From Nostocoides sp. HKS02 (lineage in GTDB: Bacteria; Actinomycetota; Actinomycetes; Actinomycetales; Dermatophilaceae): a stretch of 64,000 nucleotides of DNA. The notes under the pieces were generated by a model. That model did no database searches and was not told the DNA's origin. It saw only the letters and a program-made list of their open reading frames with translations. Of this stretch, positions 17,203-28,583 are shown in pieces. The stretch is taken from positions 2,232,001-2,296,000 of the forward strand of contig NZ_CP046121.1 of the NCBI RefSeq assembly GCF_009707485.1, given 5' to 3'. Both the position numbers and the translations under genes were made by a program. Each line of letters starts with the position of its first letter. Within the stretch, counting starts at the first letter, position 1.

Positions 17203-18746
17203 CACTTGGCGCTCCCGTCAGCGGTGGTGGGGACAGTGGGCGCGGGGTCGGTCACACCGACGTATTGCAGGGTCCTGGCGACGGCCGGGTTGAGGACGTC
17301 GAGCACCGGCTTGGGGTAGAAGCCCAGCACGAGGAAGGCGGCGATCAGCGGGGCGACCACGACCTTCTCGCGCAGCGTGATGTCGAGGACGCGCTCGCGG
17401 GAGGTGGACAGGTCGGGCTCAGGGCCGGTCATCATCCGCTTGTACATGAGCAGGATGTAGAGCGCGGCGAGCACGATGCCGGCCGTCGCGATCACAGCGG
17501 CGACCTTGTAGCGCTGGAAGGTGCCGACGAGCACGAGGAACTCCGACACGAACGAGCTCAGTCCCGGCAGCGCCAGACCCGACAGGCCCGCCACGAGGAA
17601 CACTCCCGCGAGCCCGGGGGTGATGCGCTGCCACCCACCGAAGTCCGGGATCCGCTTGCTGCCGCGGCGGGCGATGAGCATCGCCGCGATGAGGAACAGA
17701 GCCGCAGTCGAGAACCCGTGGTTGAGCATGTAGAGCGTCGCCCCGGACCCACCGGTCGAGGTGAGCGCGAAGATGCCGAGCACGATGAAGCCGAAGTGGC
17801 TCACCGAGGTGTAGGCGATCAGGCGCATGACGTCCGTCTGGCCGATCGCCAGCAGCGCGCCGTAGAGCACCGAGATCACGGCGAGGACCAGCACGACGGG
17901 CGTCGCCCACTTGCTCGCCTCGGGGAAGAGCTGCAAGCAGAACCGGATCATCCCGAAGGTGCCGACCTTGTCGAGCACACCGACGAGCAGGACCGCCGTC
18001 GCCGGGCGGGCTTCGGTGGCGGCGTCGGGCAGCCAGGTGTGGACCGGCCACATCGGCGCCTTGACCGCGAACGCGAAGAAGAAGGCCACGAACATCAGCC
18101 GCTCGGGCACCACGCCGATCGACAGGCCGGTGAGCTTGGAGACGAGGAAGCCCTCGGAGCCGCCAGGTCCGTAGTGGTAGAGCGCGATGACCCCGACGAG
18201 CATCACCAGGCCGCCGGCGAGCGAGAACAGCAGGAACTTCACCGCGGCATACTGCCGGCGCGGGCCGCCGTAGGAGCCGATCAGGAAGTAGACCGGGATG
18301 AGCATGGCCTCGAAGAAGACGTAGAACAAGAACACGTCGGTCGCGGCGAAGACCCCGACCATGAAGGTCTCGAGGACGAGCATGAGGGCGAAGTAGTTCT
18401 TCTCCCGCTTGCCACCCTCGGGGACGTCCTGCCACGCGGCGAGGATGCAGACCGGCGCGAGGACGACCGCCATGAGGATCATGACCAGGGCGATGCCGTC
18501 GACGCCGACGGAGTACGAGACCCCGAACTGCGGGATCCACTGGTGCTGCTCGCTCAGCTGGAACTGCTGCTTGGAGCCGGACGTGAACTGCAGGGCCGCC
18601 GCGATGCCGAGCACGAGCGTCAGCACAGAGGTGCCCAGCGCGATGTGCTTGGCCCGGTCGGCGACCCCGGCCGGAAGCGCGGCCACGACGGCAGCACCGA
18701 TGAGCGGGATCAACCCGATCACGGTCAGCCAGGGGAAGTTCGTCAT
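17202..18746 (-). CDS. nuoM: NADH-quinone oxidoreductase subunit M
   Basis: 514 residues. ATG at 18746 overlaps the nuoL stop (TAATG), which decides against the longer frame beginning at 18761. Motifs: PVHTWLPDAATEARPATAVL, LDKVGTFGMIRF and TDVMRLIAYTSVSHFGF. The conserved acidic residue after WLP is present here, unlike in nuoM2. Antiporter-like proton-pumping subunit. Confidence 0.96.
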   Translation of the reverse strand: MTNFPWLTVIGLIPLIGAAVVAALPAGVADRAKHIALGTSVLTLVLGIAAALQFTSGSKQQFQLSEQHQWIPQFGVSYSVGVDGIALVMILMAVVLAPVCILAAWQDVPEGGKREKNYFALMLVLETFMVGVFAATDVFLFYVFFEAMLIPVYFLIGSYGGPRRQYAAVKFLLFSLAGGLVMLVGVIALYHYGPGGSEGFLVSKLTGLSIGVVPERLMFVAFFFAFAVKAPMWPVHTWLPDAATEARPATAVLLVGVLDKVGTFGMIRFCLQLFPEASKWATPVVLVLAVISVLYGALLAIGQTDVMRLIAYTSVSHFGFIVLGIFALTSTGGSGATLYMLNHGFSTAALFLIAAMLIARRGSKRIPDFGGWQRITPGLAGVFLVAGLSGLALPGLSSFVSEFLVLVGTFQRYKVAAVIATAGIVLAALYILLMYKRMMTGPEPDLSTSRERVLDITLREKVVVAPLIAAFLVLGFYPKPVLDVLNPAVARTLQYVGVTDPAPTVPTTADGSAK

Positions 18747-20692
18747 TACTGGATCACCCACAGAGCACCGAGAATGGCGACGACACCAGCGAGCATCGTC
18801 AGGGCATAGGAACGCGCGAAGCCGTTCTGGACGCGGCGCAGCCGGCTCGACGTGCCACCGACCAGGGCGGCCAGGCCACCCACCGCACCGTCGACGCCAC
18901 GGTTGTCGGCGAAGACCAGCGAGCGGGTCAGGTGGACGCCCGGGCGCATGAACACGCCCTCGTTGACGTCGTCCTGGTAGAGGTCGCGACGCGCGGCCTG
19001 GGTCAGCAGCGAGCCGGTCGGCGCGGTCGCGGGGACCTCGTCACGCCAGTACCGCATCCAGGCCAGCGCGATGCCGCCTGCGACCAGCACGAGCGTCAGC
19101 GTCATGAGGGCCCAGACGGGCAGCACCGGCTCGCTCTCGGCGTGGGCGCCGACGACCGGCTCCAGCCAGCTCACGAAGGTGCCACCGACGCTCAGGATCA
19201 GACCGAGAAAGGCCGAGCCCACCGCCAGCACCATCATCGGCACCGTCATCGTGCGTGGCGACTCGTGCGGGTGCAGGGCACCGGGCCCGGAGTCGACCCA
19301 GCGGCGCTTGCCGTGGAACGTCATGAAGAACAGCCGCGACATGTAGAACGCGGTGATCCCCGCGCCGATGAGCGCGGCGCCGCCGAAGACCCACGGCCGC
19401 CAGCCCTCACCGATGAAGGCCGCCTCGATGATCTTGTCCTTGGACCAGAAGCCAGAGAACGGCGGCACGCCCAGGATGGCCAGCCAGCCGAACCCGAAGG
19501 TGACCCAGGTGATCTTCATGGCACCGGACAGCCCGCCGAAGCGGCGCATGTCGACCTGGTCGTCCATGCCGTGCATGACGGACCCAGCGCCGAGGAACAT
19601 GCCGGCCTTGAAGAAGCCGTGGGTGAGCAGGTGGAAGATCGCGAAGGCGTAACCGACCGGACCAAGGCCGGCGGCCAGCATCATGTAGCCGATCTGGCTC
19701 ATGGTGGATGCTGCCAGGGCCTTCTTGATGTCGTCCTTGGCGCAGCCGACGATGGCACCGAAGAGCAAGGTGATCGTGCCCACGATGACGACGGCGAGCC
19801 GCGCGTTGGGCGCGAGGTCGAAGATCGCGTGGCTGCGGACCACGAGGTAGACCCCGGCCGTCACCATCGTCGCCGCGTGGATGAGGGCCGACACCGGCGT
19901 GGGGCCGGCCATGGCGTCACCCAGCCAGCTCTGCAGGGGGAACTGCGCGGACTTGCCGCAGGCGCCGAGCAGCAGCATCAGGCCGATCGCCGTGAGGACT
20001 CCCGGGGAGGCGTGCGAGGCCCCCGCGAAGACGCCGGCGAAGTCGACCCGCCCGAAGGTGACGAACATGATCATGATCGCGATGGAGAGCCCGAAGTCGC
20101 CGACGCGGTTGACGACGAAGGCCTTGTTGGCCGCGGTCGCGTAGGCCGGGTTGTGGTTCCAGAAGCCGATCAGCAGGTAGGACGCCAGACCGACGCCCTC
20201 CCAACCGACATAGAGCAGCAGGTAGGAGTTCGCCAGCACCAGCAGCAGCATCGAGGCGACGAAGAGGTTGAGGTAGGCGAAGAAGCGCCGCTTGTCGGGG
20301 TCGTGCTCCATGTAGCCCAGGGAGTAGACGTGGATCAGCGAACCGACGAAGGTCACCAGCAGGACGAACGTCATCGACAGCTGGTCGAGCTGCATCCCTG
20401 CCTCGACGTGGAACGACCCGGCCGGCACCCAGTCGAACAGGTGGATCGAGGCCGCCCGCTCGTCCGCCCCTCGGCCGAGCATGAGCATCCAGAGCACGAA
20501 GCCCACGACGAACGAGCCCCAGGACATCAGGGTCGCGAACAGCGGCCCCCAGCCGTCGGTGGCGCGGCCGCCGAGCAGCAGGACGGCAGCCCCGAGCACC
20601 GGCAGGGCCACCAGGAGCCAGGTGTATGCCGTGAAGCCGGTCGCCGCGTGGACGGCACTCTCGGCTGTGGCGAGTGTTGCGAGGGAAGTCAC
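18746..20692 (-). CDS. nuoL: NADH-quinone oxidoreductase subunit L
   Basis: 648 residues. Motifs: [48 protein letters not shown] and [17 protein letters not shown]. The C-terminal part continues into the lateral helix and a final membrane anchor. ATG at 20692 follows nuoK after a 13-base gap, one of the few non-overlapping joints in this operon. Confidence 0.96.
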   Translation of the reverse strand: MTSLATLATAESAVHAATGFTAYTWLLVALPVLGAAVLLLGGRATDGWGPLFATLMSWGSFVVGFVLWMLMLGRGADERAASIHLFDWVPAGSFHVEAGMQLDQLSMTFVLLVTFVGSLIHVYSLGYMEHDPDKRRFFAYLNLFVASMLLLVLANSYLLLYVGWEGVGLASYLLIGFWNHNPAYATAANKAFVVNRVGDFGLSIAIMIMFVTFGRVDFAGVFAGASHASPGVLTAIGLMLLLGACGKSAQFPLQSWLGDAMAGPTPVSALIHAATMVTAGVYLVVRSHAIFDLAPNARLAVVIVGTITLLFGAIVGCAKDDIKKALAASTMSQIGYMMLAAGLGPVGYAFAIFHLLTHGFFKAGMFLGAGSVMHGMDDQVDMRRFGGLSGAMKITWVTFGFGWLAILGVPPFSGFWSKDKIIEAAFIGEGWRPWVFGGAALIGAGITAFYMSRLFFMTFHGKRRWVDSGPGALHPHESPRTMTVPMMVLAVGSAFLGLILSVGGTFVSWLEPVVGAHAESEPVLPVWALMTLTLVLVAGGIALAWMRYWRDEVPATAPTGSLLTQAARRDLYQDDVNEGVFMRPGVHLTRSLVFADNRGVDGAVGGLAALVGGTSSRLRRVQNGFARSYALTMLAGVVAILGALWVIQ

Positions 20693-20705
20693 CTGTCGGC
20701 CCCTT

Positions 20706-21005
20706 CTACAGCTTCAGCAGGTTGGCGTCGTCGACCGAGGCCGAGCGGCGGGCACGGAAGATGGCGATGATGATCGCCAGTCCGACGACGACCTCGGCAG
20801 CCGCGACCACCATGACGAACAGGGCGATCACCTGGCCGTCGAGGTTGCCGTGCATCCGCGCGAACGTCACGAACATCAGGTTGGTCGCGTTGAGCATCAG
20901 CTCGACCCCCATGAACACGACGATGGCGTTGCGTCGCATGAGCACGGTGGCGCCGCCGATCGCGAACAGCAGCGAGGAGAGGTAGATGTAGTTGACGAGG
21001 TTCAT
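20706..21005 (-). CDS. nuoK: NADH-quinone oxidoreductase subunit K
   Basis: 99 residues, the usual size. Conserved membrane acidic residues appear in [20 protein letters not shown] and [15 protein letters not shown] at 21005 overlaps the nuoJ stop (ATGA). Part of the E-channel of the membrane arm. Confidence 0.95.
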   Translation of the reverse strand: MNLVNYIYLSSLLFAIGGATVLMRRNAIVVFMGVELMLNATNLMFVTFARMHGNLDGQVIALFVMVVAAAEVVVGLAIIIAIFRARRSASVDDANLLKL

Positions 21006-21772
21006 CGGGTCTCGCCCTCCTTGAGGTCGCGCTCGATGGCGTGCTCCGCATCGACGTGTCGGGTCGGGACCGTGACCTGCTCACGCGCGCTGAGCACGCG
21101 GGAGACGGACAGCTCGCTCGGGCTGCCGTCGGGCAGCAGGGCCGGCGTGTCGACGGCGTTGTGGCGGGCGTAGACACCGGGGGCCGGCAGGCCGGCGACG
21201 TTGCGGTTCTGGAGGATACGGCGCTCAGACCACTGCCGCTGGCTCGGCTTGATGCCGAGGCGCTCGCGGTGGGCGAGCACCATCGCACCCAGGGCGGCCG
21301 TGATGAGCAGCGCCGAGGTGATCTCGAAGACCCAGACGTACTGGCCGAAGATCAGCTCGGCGACGGCGCTGACGTTGCCCTTGGTCGTGTTCACCGCGGA
21401 CAGGCCCTTCGCCGGGCCGAACTGCACGCGGCCCACGGCCGAGAAGATCAGCGCAGCCAGGCCGAGGCTGAGCAGCAGGGCCGCCCACTTCTGGCCCTTG
21501 AGCGTCTCGACGAGCGAGTCCGAGGAGTCGACACCGACGAGCATGAGCACGAACAGGAACAGCATCATGACTGCGCCGGTGTAGACGAAGATCTGGATGA
21601 TGCCGAGGAAGTCGGCCTGCTCGGCGATGTAGAAGATGCCGAGGTTGATCATCACCAGCGCCATGCCCAAGGCTGCGTGGACAGCCTTCTTGGCAAAGAG
21701 CAGGCCGGTCGCCGCAAGGACGCTGATCGGCCCCAGGACCCAGAACATCACCTCTTCGCCGAGGCCCGTCAT
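21002..21772 (-). CDS. nuoJ: NADH-quinone oxidoreductase subunit J
   Basis: 256 residues; ATG at 21772 overlaps the nuoI stop (ATGA). The family core [21 protein letters not shown] is clear, preceded by [20 protein letters not shown]. After the fifth helix there is a soluble C-terminus of about 90 residues ([20 protein letters not shown] onwards), common in actinobacterial NuoJ and absent from nuoJ2. Confidence 0.95.
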   Translation of the reverse strand: MTGLGEEVMFWVLGPISVLAATGLLFAKKAVHAALGMALVMINLGIFYIAEQADFLGIIQIFVYTGAVMMLFLFVLMLVGVDSSDSLVETLKGQKWAALLLSLGLAALIFSAVGRVQFGPAKGLSAVNTTKGNVSAVAELIFGQYVWVFEITSALLITAALGAMVLAHRERLGIKPSQRQWSERRILQNRNVAGLPAPGVYARHNAVDTPALLPDGSPSELSVSRVLSAREQVTVPTRHVDAEHAIERDLKEGETR

Positions 21773-22395
21773 GCGCCCTGTCCTTCCTGCGCGGGGGCGG
21801 GCTGGGTGTCCGGGTGGGCATCCACCCAAGCCGCCTGCTCGGGCGTGGCCCGGCTGACCTTGCCCTGGTAGTAGTCGCGCTCCTCGAGGCCGTCGACCAT
21901 GGGGTGCGGGGCGGGCAGCATCCCTTCGAGCAGCGGCGCGAGCAGCTGCTCCTTGGTGAAGATGAGGTCGGCGCGGTTGTTGTCGGCCAGCTCATAGAAG
22001 TTCGTCATGGTGAGCGCCCGCGTCGGGCACGCCTCGATGCACAGACCACAGAAGATGCAGCGCAGGTAGTTGATCTGGTAGACGCGGCCATAGCGCTCAC
22101 CAGGCGAGAACCGAGCTTCCTCGGTGTTGGAGGCGCCCTCGACGAGAATGGCGTCGGCCGGGCAGGCCCACGCGCACAGCTCGCACCCCACGCACTTCTC
22201 CAGCCCGTCAGGGTGGCGGTTCAGCTGGTGGCGCCCGTGGAACCGCGGCTGGGTCGGCCGCTTCTCCTCCGGGTACTCCTCGGTCTCCAGCTTGCGGAAC
22301 ATGGTGGCGAAGGTGACGCCGAATCCGCCGACGGGGGCGAACAGGTCGGCGAAGAACCCGCCCTTCTTCTGGTCTTCAGCTCCTCGATCAACCAC
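21769..22395 (-). CDS. nuoI: NADH-quinone oxidoreductase subunit I (2x[4Fe-4S])
   Basis: 208 residues. Cysteine motifs [12 protein letters not shown] near residue 68 and [12 protein letters not shown] near residue 113 bind N6a and N6b. GTG start at 22395 overlaps the end of nuoH by 8 bases. The protein passes electrons from NuoG toward NuoB and has a conserved C-terminal tail [21 protein letters not shown]. Confidence 0.96.
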   Translation of the reverse strand: MVDRGAEDQKKGGFFADLFAPVGGFGVTFATMFRKLETEEYPEEKRPTQPRFHGRHQLNRHPDGLEKCVGCELCAWACPADAILVEGASNTEEARFSPGERYGRVYQINYLRCIFCGLCIEACPTRALTMTNFYELADNNRADLIFTKEQLLAPLLEGMLPAPHPMVDGLEERDYYQGKVSRATPEQAAWVDAHPDTQPAPAQEGQGA

Positions 22396-23821
22396 GAGTG
22401 GCCTCCTTCTCGGGTGCGCGCTGGTCGGGGGCTCGCTGGTCGGGGGCTCGGTCCCTGATGCTCAGGGTCGGCTCCTTGAGCCGCTGGCCAGGCAGGGGCG
22501 GCACGGGGTACCCACCCGCGAACGGGTCGATCTCCTCCGGTGGGGCGACCTCGCGGGCAGCCCGGGCGTCGGCCGCCTTGCCCTCCCACACGTAGTAGGC
22601 GAGCAGCACCGCACCGGCGACGACCACGACGAAGATGAAGCTCAACAGCGGGTACTGGCGTCCGCGGAGCGTGAACGTCGGCCCCGCGATGAAGCCGAGC
22701 TGGCTCGCCCGGATGAACGCGGCGACCACGACCCAGGCCAACGTGACCGGGATCAGGAACTTCCAGCCGAACCGCATGAACTGGTCGTACCGGACGCGTG
22801 GCAGCGAGCCCCGGAGCCAGACGAAGACGAACATGAAGAGCCAGAGCTTGATGACGAACCACAGCAGGCCCCACCAGGCGTGGTTGAACATGCCGTCGTT
22901 GATCGCGGAGATGCCGGGAGGCGCCTGCCAGCCTCCGAGGAACATCGTCGTGGCCAGCGCCGAGACGGTGAACATGTTGACGTACTCGCCGAGGAAGAAC
23001 ATCGCGAACTTCAGCGAGGAGTACTCGGTGTGGAACCCACCGGTGAGCTCGCCCTCACCCTCGGCGAGGTCGAACGGCAGGCGGTTGGTCTCGCCGACCA
23101 TCGTCACGACGTAGACGAAGAAGCTCGGGATGAGCGGGATGACGTACCAGAGACTCCGCTGTGCGTAGACGATCTGCGAGGTCGACATGGACCCGCTGTA
23201 GATGAACACCGCGACGAGCGACAGGCCCATGGCGATCTCGTAGGAGATGACCTGGGCGGTGGAGCGCAGACCGCCGAGCAGCGGGTACGTCGACCCGGAC
23301 GACCAGCCAGCCAGGACGATGCCGTAGACGCCGACGCCGGCGACGGCGAGCACCAGCAGCACGGCGACCGGCAGGTCGGTGAGCTGCAGCGGGGTGTGGT
23401 GGCCGAACATCCAGACGCTCGGCCCCATCGGGATGATCGCGAAGGACACGAAGGCCATGGCGCCCGCGATGGCCGGGGCCAGCGCGAAGACGACCTTGTC
23501 GGCGTTCTTGGGGGTCAGGTCCTCCTTGAGCGCCAGCTTGATGCCGTCGGCCAGCGTCTGGAGCAGGCCGAACGGGCCCGTGCGGTTGGGCCCGGGACGC
23601 TGCTGCATGCGGCCGATGACGCGCCGCTCGAACCAGATCACGAGCAGCGTGTTGAGCAGCAGGAAGACGAAGACCAGCAGCGCCTTGACCAGGTGCAGCC
23701 ACCACGGGGTGTCGCTGAAGTCGGTCTTGGGGTTGTCGATGAACGGCGCGTTCGCGGCGGCGCCCGCCACGAGGTGCGGTATGCCGGTGACGGCCTGCGC
23801 GGCATACGTCGCGGTGCTCAC
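22388..23821 (-). CDS. nuoH: NADH-quinone oxidoreductase subunit H
   Basis: 477 residues, longer than the usual ~330 because of a soluble C-terminal tail (about residue 400 to the end) ending in repeated RAPDQRAP units. Core motifs are canonical: [50 protein letters not shown] and [18 protein letters not shown] start at 23821 overlaps the nuoG stop (GTGA). Forms the quinone chamber with B and D. Confidence 0.96.
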   Translation of the reverse strand: MSTATYAAQAVTGIPHLVAGAAANAPFIDNPKTDFSDTPWWLHLVKALLVFVFLLLNTLLVIWFERRVIGRMQQRPGPNRTGPFGLLQTLADGIKLALKEDLTPKNADKVVFALAPAIAGAMAFVSFAIIPMGPSVWMFGHHTPLQLTDLPVAVLLVLAVAGVGVYGIVLAGWSSGSTYPLLGGLRSTAQVISYEIAMGLSLVAVFIYSGSMSTSQIVYAQRSLWYVIPLIPSFFVYVVTMVGETNRLPFDLAEGEGELTGGFHTEYSSLKFAMFFLGEYVNMFTVSALATTMFLGGWQAPPGISAINDGMFNHAWWGLLWFVIKLWLFMFVFVWLRGSLPRVRYDQFMRFGWKFLIPVTLAWVVVAAFIRASQLGFIAGPTFTLRGRQYPLLSFIFVVVVAGAVLLAYYVWEGKAADARAAREVAPPEEIDPFAGGYPVPPLPGQRLKEPTLSIRDRAPDQRAPDQRAPEKEATRG

Positions 23822-26334
23822 GGGCTGACCTCACTTGTCTGGGTGGAGGACGGCGCTGGGCTCAGCCCGACGACTGCGCCGCCCGGAGTACGGACCCGGC
23901 TGCCCTCGGAGTTCGTGGGCAGCCAGACCACGTGGTCGACCATGCCCTCGGTCACGAGCAGCCGCAGCGTGATGCGATGCGCGTCGAGGGACACCACGAC
24001 GTCGGAGCCGTCGGTCAGGCCGCACGCCTCGGCAGTGACCGCGGAGACCCGGGCGACGGGTCGCGCGGCGGTGCCCGCGAGGAACGGCTCGCCGTCCTGG
24101 AGGGATCCCTCGTCGAGCAGGTGGTGCCAGGTGGCCAGCACGGCTTCGCCGGCCCCGGCGCTCGGGACCTCGCCCACCGGAACGTCGGGGGCACTCGGTC
24201 GCTGTCCGGCCCACGGGCCGAGGGCGGCCATCTCGGCACGGACCTCGGCGAGGGTGCGGGCGCCGAGGAACGACCCCATCTCGGAGGCGAGCATGTCGAG
24301 CACGCGGTAGTCGGACTGGGCCGCGGTCTCGAGCGCCGCGTGGAACGAGCGCGGGCGCCCCTCCCAGTCGACGAACGTGCCGCCCTTCTCGGCGTGCGGC
24401 GCCACGGGCAGGACGACGTCGGCGACCTCGGTCACCGACGACGGGCGGTAGTCGAGCGACACGACGAAGGTCTTCGCGAGGGCCTCTTCGGAGCGGGCGT
24501 CGGCGAGGTCGGCTGCGTCCACTCCACCGACGACCAGGGCGTCGACCTGGCCGGTCGTGGCCGCCTCGATGATGCCGGCGGTGTCGCGACCCGGCGCGTC
24601 GGGCAGCCCGACGACGTCCCAGGTCTCGGCCACCTGCTCACGGGCCGCGGACTCGGCGACCGGACGGCCACCGGGCAGCAGGCCCGGGAGCGCACCGGCT
24701 TCGAGCGCACCGCGCTCGCCGGCTCGACGGGGCACCCAGGCCAGCCGGGCTCCGTGAGCCGTCGCGAGGGCAGCTGCTGCCGACAGCGCCCCAGGCACGG
24801 TGGCCAGGCGCTCGCCGACGAGGATGATCGCGCCCTCGGCCCGGAGGGCCTGGGCCGCGGCAGTGGCGGACGCGGCGACACCGTCGCCGGTGGCCCCTTC
24901 GCCGAGGGCACGCAGCACCTCTGCCTCGGTGCCGGGGGCGGCCGGGATGAGCGTGCCGCCCAGCTTGGCGAGGCCACGCGTGGCGAAGGGGGCCACGGCA
25001 TACACCGCGGTCTTGTTCCTGCGAGTCGCCTTGCGCAGGCGCAGGAAGACGATCGGGCTCTCCTCCTCGGGCTCGAAGCCCACGAGGACCACGGCCTTGG
25101 CGTGCTCGAGATCGGCGTACGTCACCGAGCCACCGTCGGGCCCCGTGGCGACGACCGTCGAGGCCAGGAAGTCGGCCTCCTCGGCCGAGTGCGGCCGGGC
25201 CCGGAAGTCGATGTCGTTCGTCGCGAGGACCGCGCGGGCGAACTTGCCGTAGATGTAGGCGTCCTCGACGGACACCCGGCCACCGGTGAGCACTCCGACG
25301 CTGCGCGCGGCCTTGAGACCGGCGGCGGCGGCGGCGAGCGCCTCCGGCCACGAGGCGACCTGAAGCTCGCCGAGCTCGTCGCGGACCATCGGGAACGCGA
25401 ACCGGTCGCCCGTGGTGGCGGACTGGAAGGCCCACCGGCCCTTGTCGCAGTTCCACTCCTCGTTGACCGCCGGGTCGTTGATCGCCATCCGGCGCAGGAC
25501 GACGCCACGGCGGTGGTCGGTGCGGATGGCGCAGCCGGAGGCGCAGTGCTCGCACACGCTCGGGGTGGAGACCAGGTCGAAGGGGCGGCTGCGGAACCGG
25601 TATGCCGCGCCGGTCAGCGCGCCCACGGGGCAGATCTGCACCGTGTTGCCGGAGAAGTACGACTCGAACGGCTTCTCCTCGTAGATGCCGACCTGCTGGA
25701 GGGCGCCCCGCTCGACCAGCGCGATGAACGGGTCACCGGCGATCTGGTCGGAGAAGCGGGTGCAGCGCGCGCACAGCACGCACCGTTCGCGGTCGAGCAG
25801 GACCTGCGAGGAGATGTTGATCGGCTTGGGGTACGTGCGCTTGACGTCCTCGAACCGGGAGACCGCACGACCGTTGCTCATCGCCTGGTTCTGCAGGGGG
25901 CACTCGCCACCCTTGTCGCAGACCGGGCAGTCCAGCGGGTGGTTGATGAGCAGCAGCTCCATGACGCCCTGCTGCGCCTTATCGGCGACCTTGGAGGTCA
26001 GCTGCGTCTTGACCTCCATGCCCTCGGACACCGCCATGGTGCAGGAGGCCTGGGGCTTGGGCATCGGCCGCAGCGTCCCGTCGGGGCCGGGCGTGGCCAC
26101 GTCGACGAGGCACTGGCGGCAGGCGCCCACGGGCTCGAGCAGCGGGTGGTCGCAGAACCGCGGGATCTCGACGCCGATCTGCTCGGCCGCGCGGATCACC
26201 AGGGTGTTCTTCGGCACCGACACCGCGACGCCGTCGATGGTGAGGTTCACCAAGTCGACGGGCGGAGGGGTCGAGGCGTCGCCGCCCGTGCTGACGGCGT
26301 TGCCGCCCGCGCTGGGGCTCGTGGTCACAGTCAT
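23818..26334 (-). CDS. nuoG: NADH-quinone oxidoreductase subunit G
   Basis: 838 residues. N-terminal [2Fe-2S] ferredoxin domain (about 20-110) with [20 protein letters not shown]; then the [17 protein letters not shown] histidine/cysteine motif; [16 protein letters not shown]; then [17 protein letters not shown] marking the molybdopterin-oxidoreductase-like part, which has no catalytic role in complex I. The last ~100 residues form the C-terminal oxidoreductase fold. ATG at 26334 overlaps the nuoF stop (ATGA). It carries electrons from NuoF to NuoI. Confidence 0.95.
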   Translation of the reverse strand: MTVTTSPSAGGNAVSTGGDASTPPPVDLVNLTIDGVAVSVPKNTLVIRAAEQIGVEIPRFCDHPLLEPVGACRQCLVDVATPGPDGTLRPMPKPQASCTMAVSEGMEVKTQLTSKVADKAQQGVMELLLINHPLDCPVCDKGGECPLQNQAMSNGRAVSRFEDVKRTYPKPINISSQVLLDRERCVLCARCTRFSDQIAGDPFIALVERGALQQVGIYEEKPFESYFSGNTVQICPVGALTGAAYRFRSRPFDLVSTPSVCEHCASGCAIRTDHRRGVVLRRMAINDPAVNEEWNCDKGRWAFQSATTGDRFAFPMVRDELGELQVASWPEALAAAAAGLKAARSVGVLTGGRVSVEDAYIYGKFARAVLATNDIDFRARPHSAEEADFLASTVVATGPDGGSVTYADLEHAKAVVLVGFEPEEESPIVFLRLRKATRRNKTAVYAVAPFATRGLAKLGGTLIPAAPGTEAEVLRALGEGATGDGVAASATAAAQALRAEGAIILVGERLATVPGALSAAAALATAHGARLAWVPRRAGERGALEAGALPGLLPGGRPVAESAAREQVAETWDVVGLPDAPGRDTAGIIEAATTGQVDALVVGGVDAADLADARSEEALAKTFVVSLDYRPSSVTEVADVVLPVAPHAEKGGTFVDWEGRPRSFHAALETAAQSDYRVLDMLASEMGSFLGARTLAEVRAEMAALGPWAGQRPSAPDVPVGEVPSAGAGEAVLATWHHLLDEGSLQDGEPFLAGTAARPVARVSAVTAEACGLTDGSDVVVSLDAHRITLRLLVTEGMVDHVVWLPTNSEGSRVRTPGGAVVGLSPAPSSTQTSEVSP

Positions 26335-27653
26335 GCGGATACCGAATCCTTGGCGAACAGGGTGGACTCTCGGGGGTCGAACGGGCAGCCCTGGTGCTCC
26401 AGGTGGGCGAGGTACTCCTCGCGGAAGTACTGGATGCTGCTCGTGATGGGGCTGGTCGCGCCGTCACCGAGCGCACAGAAACTGCGGCCCAGGATGTTGT
26501 CGCAGATGTCGAGGAGCTTCTCGAGATCCTCTTCGTCTCCGTGGCCGTGCTCGAGCCGACCGAGGATCTGCTTGAGCCACCACGTGCCCTCGCGGCACGG
26601 GGTGCACTTGCCGCAGGACTCGTGCTTGTAGAAGTCGGTCCAGCGGTCGACGGCCCGCACGACACAGGTCGTCTCGTCGAAGATCTGCAGCGCCCGGGTG
26701 CCGAGCATCGACCCGGCGGCGGCCACCGACTCGAAATCGAGTGGGGTGTCGAGGTGCTCGTCGGTGAACAGCGGCGTCGACGAGCCACCCGGCGTCCAGA
26801 ACTTGAGCTTCTTGTTGGGGTCGCGCATGCCACCGGCCATGTCGAGCAGCTCGCGCAGGGTGATGCCGAGCGGCGCTTCGTACTGGCCGGGACGCTTGAC
26901 GTGACCCGAGAGGCTGAAGATGCCGAAACCCTGGGACTTCGCGGTGCCCATGCCGGAGAACCAGTCGGCGCCGTGCAGCAGGATCGGCGGGACCGAGGCG
27001 ATCGACTCGACGTTGTTGACGACGGTCGGGCGGGCGTAGAGCCCGGCCACGGCGGGGAACGGCGGCTTGAGGCGCGGCTGGCCGCGACGGCCTTCGAGGC
27101 TGTCGAGCAGCGCGGTCTCCTCGCCACAGATGTAGGCGCCGGCACCCGCGTGCACGGTGATGTCGAGGTCGAAGCCCGAGCCGTGGATGTTCGTGCCGAG
27201 GTGGCCCGCGGCATACGCCTCCTCGACCGCGCGCAGCAGCCGGCGGTAGACGTGGACCACCTCACCGCGCAGGTAGATGAAGGCGTGGTTGCAGCCGATG
27301 GCATAGGACGTGATGACACAGCCCTCGATGAGGAACTGCGGCGCCGCCATCATCAGCGGGATGTCCTTGCAGGTGCCCGGTTCGGACTCGTCGGCGTTGA
27401 CCACGAGGTAGCGGGGGCCACCGTCGGGCGGGGGCAGGAAGCCCCACTTCATGCCGGTCGGGAAGCCCGCGCCGCCACGGCCGCGCAGCCCGGAGTCCTT
27501 GGTCATCTGGACCAGGTCGGCCGGCTTCATGCCCAGCGCCTTCTTCAGCGCCTGGTAGCCCTCGTTGCGCTCGTAGGTCTCGAGCGTCCAGGACTGGGGG
27601 TCATCCCAGAACTTGGTGAGGATCGGGGTGAGCGTGGTGGTCACAGACGTCAC
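26331..27653 (-). CDS. nuoF: NADH-quinone oxidoreductase subunit F (FMN, NADH binding)
   Basis: 440 residues. Site of NADH oxidation: the glycine-rich [16 protein letters not shown] and [13 protein letters not shown] bind FMN and NADH, and [12 protein letters not shown] plus a later Cys (SFCALGDGA) bind cluster N3. GTG start at 27653 overlaps the nuoE stop (GTGA). There is only one nuoF in the window, so the second nuo set has no NADH-accepting subunit of its own. Confidence 0.97.
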   Translation of the reverse strand: MTSVTTTLTPILTKFWDDPQSWTLETYERNEGYQALKKALGMKPADLVQMTKDSGLRGRGGAGFPTGMKWGFLPPPDGGPRYLVVNADESEPGTCKDIPLMMAAPQFLIEGCVITSYAIGCNHAFIYLRGEVVHVYRRLLRAVEEAYAAGHLGTNIHGSGFDLDITVHAGAGAYICGEETALLDSLEGRRGQPRLKPPFPAVAGLYARPTVVNNVESIASVPPILLHGADWFSGMGTAKSQGFGIFSLSGHVKRPGQYEAPLGITLRELLDMAGGMRDPNKKLKFWTPGGSSTPLFTDEHLDTPLDFESVAAAGSMLGTRALQIFDETTCVVRAVDRWTDFYKHESCGKCTPCREGTWWLKQILGRLEHGHGDEEDLEKLLDICDNILGRSFCALGDGATSPITSSIQYFREEYLAHLEHQGCPFDPRESTLFAKDSVSA

Positions 27654-28501
27654 TTCCCCTCGGCCGGCGGCATGCCCGGCAACGTGTCGGCGGCGTTGGA
27701 CGGCGTGTCGGTGGAGCTGTGGCGACCGCGGGCGACGCCACCGGGCGCGCTGTCCGCCGGCACCTCGGCCGTATGCCGCGCAGGCGTGCCGTTGGGGGCC
27801 GTCCAGTCGTGCTCACGGGCGACCCGAAGTCCCTCGAGCGACGCGGGGCCTGCGCCGACGCCCTCGTCCGCGAGGCCGTCGTTGAAGCCGGCGAGCACCC
27901 GGGAGACCTGCGTGAAGGTGCAGACCCGGGACGGGCCGCGGCTGGGCGTGACGTCGGCACCGGACCGCAGGTCGTCGACGAGCTGCTTGGTCGACTCCGG
28001 GGTCTGGTTGTCGAAGAACTCCCAGTTGGCCATGACGACCGGCGCGTAGTCGCACGCCGCGTTGCACTCGACGCGCTCGAGGGTGATCTTGCCGTCGGGG
28101 GTGGTCTCGTCGTGGCCGATGCCGAGGTGCTCGGAGACCTCGTCCCAGATCTGGTCGCCGCCCATGATCGCGCAGAGCGTGTTGGTGCAGACGCCGACGG
28201 TGTACTCGCCGTTGGGGTGGCGCTTGTACTGGGTGTAGAACGTCGCGACGCCGGACACCTCCGCCATGCTCAGGTCGAGGACCTCGGCGCAGAACTCGAT
28301 GCCGCGGCCCGTGACGTAGCCGTCGACGCTCTGCACGAGGTGCAACAGCGGCAGCAGCGCCGAACGCTTCTGCGGGTAGCGGGCGACGACCTGCGCGGCG
28401 TCCTCGTGGAGGCTGGCCAGCACGTCGGCGGCATACGGCTCCTTGGACTCCGCAGCGACGGTCAGGTGTCCTGCCGCGGTCTGAACTCCGTAGTGCTCCA
28501 T
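27650..28501 (-). CDS. nuoE: NADH-quinone oxidoreductase subunit E ([2Fe-2S])
   Basis: 283 residues. Cluster N1a ligands are CTNTLC near residue 134 and CNAAC near residue 173. The C-terminal ~80 residues after the thioredoxin-like core are low-complexity (Ala, Pro, Ser rich) and are typical of actinobacterial NuoE. ATG at 28501. The 82 bases between it and nuoD hold no gene and no structure I can support. Confidence 0.95.
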   Translation of the reverse strand: MEHYGVQTAAGHLTVAAESKEPYAADVLASLHEDAAQVVARYPQKRSALLPLLHLVQSVDGYVTGRGIEFCAEVLDLSMAEVSGVATFYTQYKRHPNGEYTVGVCTNTLCAIMGGDQIWDEVSEHLGIGHDETTPDGKITLERVECNAACDYAPVVMANWEFFDNQTPESTKQLVDDLRSGADVTPSRGPSRVCTFTQVSRVLAGFNDGLADEGVGAGPASLEGLRVAREHDWTAPNGTPARHTAEVPADSAPGGVARGRHSSTDTPSNAADTLPGMPPAEGK

Positions 28502-28583
28502 CAGTGCTTGTCCTTTCGCGCAACGACGGACGCTCCGGTCCTCGCTCGCTGGAGCTCGCTGCGATCCTCACGACCTGTCGCGC